DNA from: Talaromyces rugulosus
Lineage: Eukaryota; Ascomycota; Eurotiomycetes; Eurotiales; Trichocomaceae
NCBI RefSeq assembly: GCF_013368755.1
Contig: NC_049563.1
Location: 2,790,001-2,854,000, forward strand
Direction of reading: 5' to 3'
Length of the DNA: 64,000 bases
The notes beneath the pieces are model-generated. The model was not told the origin of the DNA and searched no databases. It saw nothing but the letters and a program-made list of their open reading frames with translations. Position numbers and translations under genes: made by a program. Shown one piece after another: positions 60,722 to 64,000 of this stretch. Numbering within the stretch: the stretch's first letter is position 1; every line of letters begins with the position of its first letter.

Positions 60722-63700
60722 CTATCGCAACGGACTCCCGCCCAAAAAGTCCGGCTGGCCAGGGGCACCAAAGGTCCCGTTGCTAGGAGTCAATGCATTC
60801 GCCCGTCTAAATGCCTGGCGTGGAGTAGACGGAGTACTGTTCCCAGCCGCTGAGGAAGTCACATTGCTGCTCGAGAGATCAGGCGTGTTGCGTCCGCTGA
60901 CGTTTGTAGAGTTATTATTGGCAGCGACGGCTGTACCTGGACGGTTCAGCGCAACAGCTGGGTTGCCGTTTCGTTGAGGCGGGCGGAAGCTGAGTTTGAA
61001 TCCCTGGGAAAATATCTCTTCAAGAATCTGGTTGACGATGCCTGCGTCTTCGTATTCTTGGAACTTCTTCCAGAGGCGTAGAGCCATGCGAGCGTCTTCG
61101 ATTGAGTCGTGGCCTTCGGTCACGTCGGGGGTTTCTTCTTGGATGTACTCTTTGAATACAGCCCATGCGAGGTATCGCAAGCTCAAACGACGGTTCTTGG
61201 CTGGATGGAAGAAGAGGTACTGTGTGTCCACGGTTTGTGCCTTGGGTACTTGGATGTTGATTTTGCGAAAGTCCGATGCCAGACCATGGCCGACAAAGAT
61301 GCAACCCAGGTTCAGTAACACCCACAGCTTCTTGTAGGCCACCTTTAAAGGTACCAGGTTGTGTTGGCTGGTCCGAGGATCCAAATCTCCCGGCTTGATA
61401 CCAGAGAACTGGGTCACATAATCGACAATCGTTTCTTTAATGGTTATATAGTCGTCAATAAAAGGGACTCCTTCATGCAATCCCGAGCCCCTCAAAACCG
61501 ACACTCGAGCGAGACCGCTCTTGCTGGGTCGAATCATTTCCTGAGATCCATCGGCTTTGACGTCAATCTCGGCTTTTTCCAAATCAACGAATTCAGTGTC
61601 GAGGGCAACTGGTGTGCCTGTTTGAGGCCGTTCCTGCGGTGTGAGGATGTGGCAAGAATCGATGATTTGGCCCCCGCTAGTTATTGTTAGTATAGTCTTG
61701 TATTTATTACAAAGGAAGGAAACATACTTCATAGACCATTCGTGGAATAGCAATGTGGTATCCAGTTTATCTTTCCACGTATCGTCAACCTTGTGCCTTG
61801 CACTCTTGACTTGATATGCCACCACGCTAGGTATTTTCCAAGTATCCGTAAACCTCAGTGCCTCCTCCTTGGTCACTTCTGTGACCAAAAAGTCGTTAAA
61901 AAGGTGCCATCTATTTTTCTCTTCCCATTGGCGGGAAGATACGCTGACGTTAATAAAAGAGACTAGATGTGGTTTCTGATGTTCCGTTATGTCAATTTCG
62001 GTCACCAACCCAACTAGCTCGTACACCGTTAGCCCGGGGGTTTTGTTTTGTATGCGATTGCGAAGGTCGTCGCCTTCAAAGGTGTGCAGCTGGCCGTTTT
62101 CAACAACAATGCCCAATTCTTCGGGTAGCCATCCTGGAGTAGCCCAAAGGTGACGGAAATGATTCGTGGGCCCTGTGTTCAGCATCAACACAGGAGGCAT
62201 GCGATGCACTGTCCTCCGAATTGCGACTTGCTGGTAGCGTCTGCAATGGTTGCACCAACCTCGGTTCTGTGTTTCCCGTTCGATACTTGTCTTCAGAATG
62301 GTAGAAAATTTCATCAAGGCGCTTCGCCGAGCTTGTTTGATATCAGGGGCTTGGTAGATGAGCTCATTAGCGAAGGCGTTGCCTGGTCGGATGATTTCGT
62401 TTCGGCAGAACATGCATCGAATCGATTCAGATGCAATTGTGGCGAGGTTTCGATCAAGTTCGTCTGACTCGGGGCTAATGGCACGATGGTCATTGGCAAC
62501 TTGGTTCAACACAAACCGATTGACAGATTGAATGGCCGCTGATAGGGCCTTGTTCGTAAGGTTTTCTTCTAGCAGGCCGAGTTTAGAAGCCTCGCGATAA
62601 CCGCTAAAGGTCTTGAGGAGATTTGTAGCCTGGCAATTTTGCCCGTTGGCTTTATCCAGCATGTCAAAAAGATATCCCATTTCGCACAAAAGACATTCTT
62701 CAATGACACAGCTGCTCGCAGCATGATTCAATGCGAGGTTTCGCACTAGAGGAATGAACTTGTACAATTGGAGTAGGGAATTGGTGAAGGAATTTGATAT
62801 ATGAGTCTCCAACCCGGAGAATATGGTCTTGTTATAGTACCTGTTGCATGTTAGAGCTGATATATGCTGCAATATTAACAGAATGTCATACCTGAAATCG
62901 AAATCGTCCACCCCAAATCTGCTGTATTTGATTTCAACGTTACTATATTTGAGCAGAGGATCTTCCTCTACTTCACCGCCGATTTTTGCACTTTGAAGGG
63001 CGTCTGAAACGTCCCCGACAGCTCCATCACTCCTGTTTCTAGGTGACTCGCGCGCCTTTTCACTCAGAAATTTTGGCGCTGCCAGAGCTGGTTCGGCTGA
63101 AACCAGCTGGCGTATATTCTCAACTTGATAGCGGCGGCCCTTTTTAGGGTTTGCGGCAAAATGACCTAGCTCTGCCGGTCGAAGGTAGGGTATAATGGAA
63201 GGGTCCACTGGAGCAGGAGGACTTCCAGAATCAAAGACGAGATGACTCGGCCAAGCTGAAAATAGACGATCGTGGTAATATGGCATCCCAATTGCATTCA
63301 AGGGCGTGTCCAGCGACCAATCAACCATTTGTGACTGAGGTACCACGTCGGCAAATTCGGTCTCTTTGCTCATTTCATTAAAATGGATCTTGCTTGGAGA
63401 TCCCCAAAGATGGATCGCGAACTCGGCGTCATTAATCGCCAAAGCCTCTCCTGAGGGAGATATTTCCATACCCAGCATGAAGTTAACATTTGCCTGGCGA
63501 AGATTGATGGTATTAGGGTTCATCAAATCAACCACTTGCAGCTGCCCCGATTGAGAGGCAACAAAACTGGTTGTGTGAAGTCGGGGGTGCATGCGTACAT
63601 AGGCCGCACCGGCATGAAATGGAATCGGAGGTAGTGGTGTCAATGTCTTCAGGTCATATACATTTGCCAGAGGGTCGACGATAGGAGCCCCCAGATGTCG

Positions 63701-64000
63701 TACGGAGAAGCCACAGGTGACTAAAAAATCGTTCCGAGCATCCATATCGTTAATTGCAGCTCCATGAGCCTTCCAACTCTTGACTATCTTAAAATCTGCT
63801 AGGCTGAGTGCATTCACCGAGCCGGTATCAGTGGCAGCGCAGAGATATCGGCTCTTCTTCATGATGGTGTAGTTGTGCTCGGTTGGTAGCTTGTCAATTA
63901 TCACCCCTTTATCAATATCTATAGTGAACATGGATGTCTGGCAGCCTGCAACAATGACTCGGTTTGTCTGTGCGGTGAAACTAATGCAGCGGAGGTCGAG
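60722..64000 (-). CDS. pan2: PAN2, catalytic subunit of the PAN2-PAN3 deadenylase (5' end off window)
   Basis: This is a cytoplasmic poly(A)-specific 3' exonuclease that trims mRNA tails together with PAN3. The frame is open to position 64000. Two introns at 62841-62891 and 61677-61727 are inferred because removal restores [17 protein letters not shown] and [13 protein letters not shown]. Both introns are 51 nt and stop-free. Domains in order are an N-terminal WD40 propeller, a linker, a catalytically dead ubiquitin-hydrolase-like domain (CMFCRNEI zinc-type Cys pairs, [10 protein letters not shown]), and a DEDD nuclease with [26 protein letters not shown] and [14 protein letters not shown]. 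The C-terminal tail is low-complexity, Asn/Ser/Thr/Pro-rich. It is convergent with the peptidase gene. Confidence 0.95.
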   Translation of the reverse strand, partial: LDLRCISFTAQTNRVIVAGCQTSMFTIDIDKGVIIDKLPTEHNYTIMKKSRYLCAATDTGSVNALSLADFKIVKSWKAHGAAINDMDARNDFLVTCGFSVRHLGAPIVDPLANVYDLKTLTPLPPIPFHAGAAYVRMHPRLHTTSFVASQSGQLQVVDLMNPNTINLRQANVNFMLGMEISPSGEALAINDAEFAIHLWGSPSKIHFNEMSKETEFADVVPQSQMVDWSLDTPLNAIGMPYYHDRLFSAWPSHLVFDSGSPPAPVDPSIIPYLRPAELGHFAANPKKGRRYQVENIRQLVSAEPALAAPKFLSEKARESPRNRSDGAVGDVSDALQSAKIGGEVEEDPLLKYSNVEIKYSRFGVDDFDFRYDILLILQHISALTCNRYYNKTIFSGLETHISNSFTNSLLQLYKFIPLVRNLALNHAASSCVIEECLLCEMGYLFDMLDKANGQNCQATNLLKTFSGYREASKLGLLEENLTNKALSAAIQSVNRFVLNQVANDHRAISPESDELDRNLATIASESIRCMFCRNEIIRPGNAFANELIYQAPDIKQARRSALMKFSTILKTSIERETQNRGWCNHCRRYQQVAIRRTVHRMPPVLMLNTGPTNHFRHLWATPGWLPEELGIVVENGQLHTFEGDDLRNRIQNKTPGLTVYELVGLVTEIDITEHQKPHLVSFINVSVSSRQWEEKNRWHLFNDFLVTEVTKEEALRFTDTWKIPSVVAYQVKSARHKVDDTWKDKLDTTLLFHEWSMKYVSFLCNKYKTILTITSGGQIIDSCHILTPQERPQTGTPVALDTEFVDLEKAEIDVKADGSQEMIRPSKSGLARVSVLRGSGLHEGVPFIDDYITIKETIVDYVTQFSGIKPGDLDPRTSQHNLVPLKVAYKKLWVLLNLGCIFVGHGLASDFRKINIQVPKAQTVDTQYLFFHPAKNRRLSLRYLAWAVFKEYIQEETPDVTEGHDSIEDARMALRLWKKFQEYEDAGIVNQILEEIFSQGFKLSFRPPQRNGNPAVALNRPGTAVAANNNSTNVSGRNTPDLSSSNVTSSAAGNSTPSTPRQAFRRANALTPSNGTFGAPGQPDFLGGSPLR

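Overview
This window is filamentous ascomycete nuclear DNA, most likely from a Eurotiales mould (Penicillium or a close relative). The evidence is many short GT..AG introns (about 48-105 bp), Zn2Cys6 regulators, a 672-residue ER Hsp70 ending in HDEL, a secreted glucose oxidase of the Penicillium type, a PAN2 gene, an HBS1 gene and a dispersed single 5S rRNA gene. I assembled the gene models by hand from splice sites and reading-frame phase. The exon coordinates in the entries are therefore predictions, although every closed model is in frame.

Layout. Positions 1-9 kb hold the 5' end of a sugar transporter, a divergent Zn2Cys6 regulator, a zinc alcohol dehydrogenase, a small UPF0303/YBR137W-type protein and bipA (BiP/Kar2). 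Positions 9.3-20.6 kb hold six genes arranged as three back-to-back divergent pairs: AtuA-like protein/MFS transporter, alpha/beta hydrolase/Zn2Cys6 regulator, and cyclase/SDR. The same CGGCTTCTT element lies in all three shared upstream regions, twice as a perfect inverted repeat. This looks like a self-contained, locally regulated small-molecule pathway.

Positions 21.5-34.7 kb hold a CYP52-like P450, a UbiA-type membrane prenyltransferase, a second P450, two paralogous acyl/aryl-CoA ligase-like enzymes with the same intron pattern, and an MFS exporter. It resembles a meroterpenoid-type cluster but has no polyketide synthase, NRPS or terpene cyclase inside the window. A MARVEL-domain membrane protein and a DHA2 drug-efflux MFS follow at 35.9-39.3 kb.

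Positions 40.3-44.8 kb hold glucose oxidase and a divergent secreted lactonase. Together these would carry out glucose to glucono-lactone to gluconate outside the cell. Positions 44.8-51.9 kb are an AT-rich, gene-poor island with signs of decay. It contains a broken C2H2 zinc-finger gene, a tRNA-like pol III relic and an apparently intact 5S rRNA gene. Positions 51.9-64 kb return to conserved genes: a large Ipa-like protein, HBS1 (ribosome rescue), a sedolisin tripeptidyl-peptidase, and PAN2 (poly(A) nuclease), which runs off the right edge.

The two items most worth pursuing are the six-gene divergent-pair cluster with its shared palindrome, and the PKS-less prenyltransferase/double-ligase cluster.
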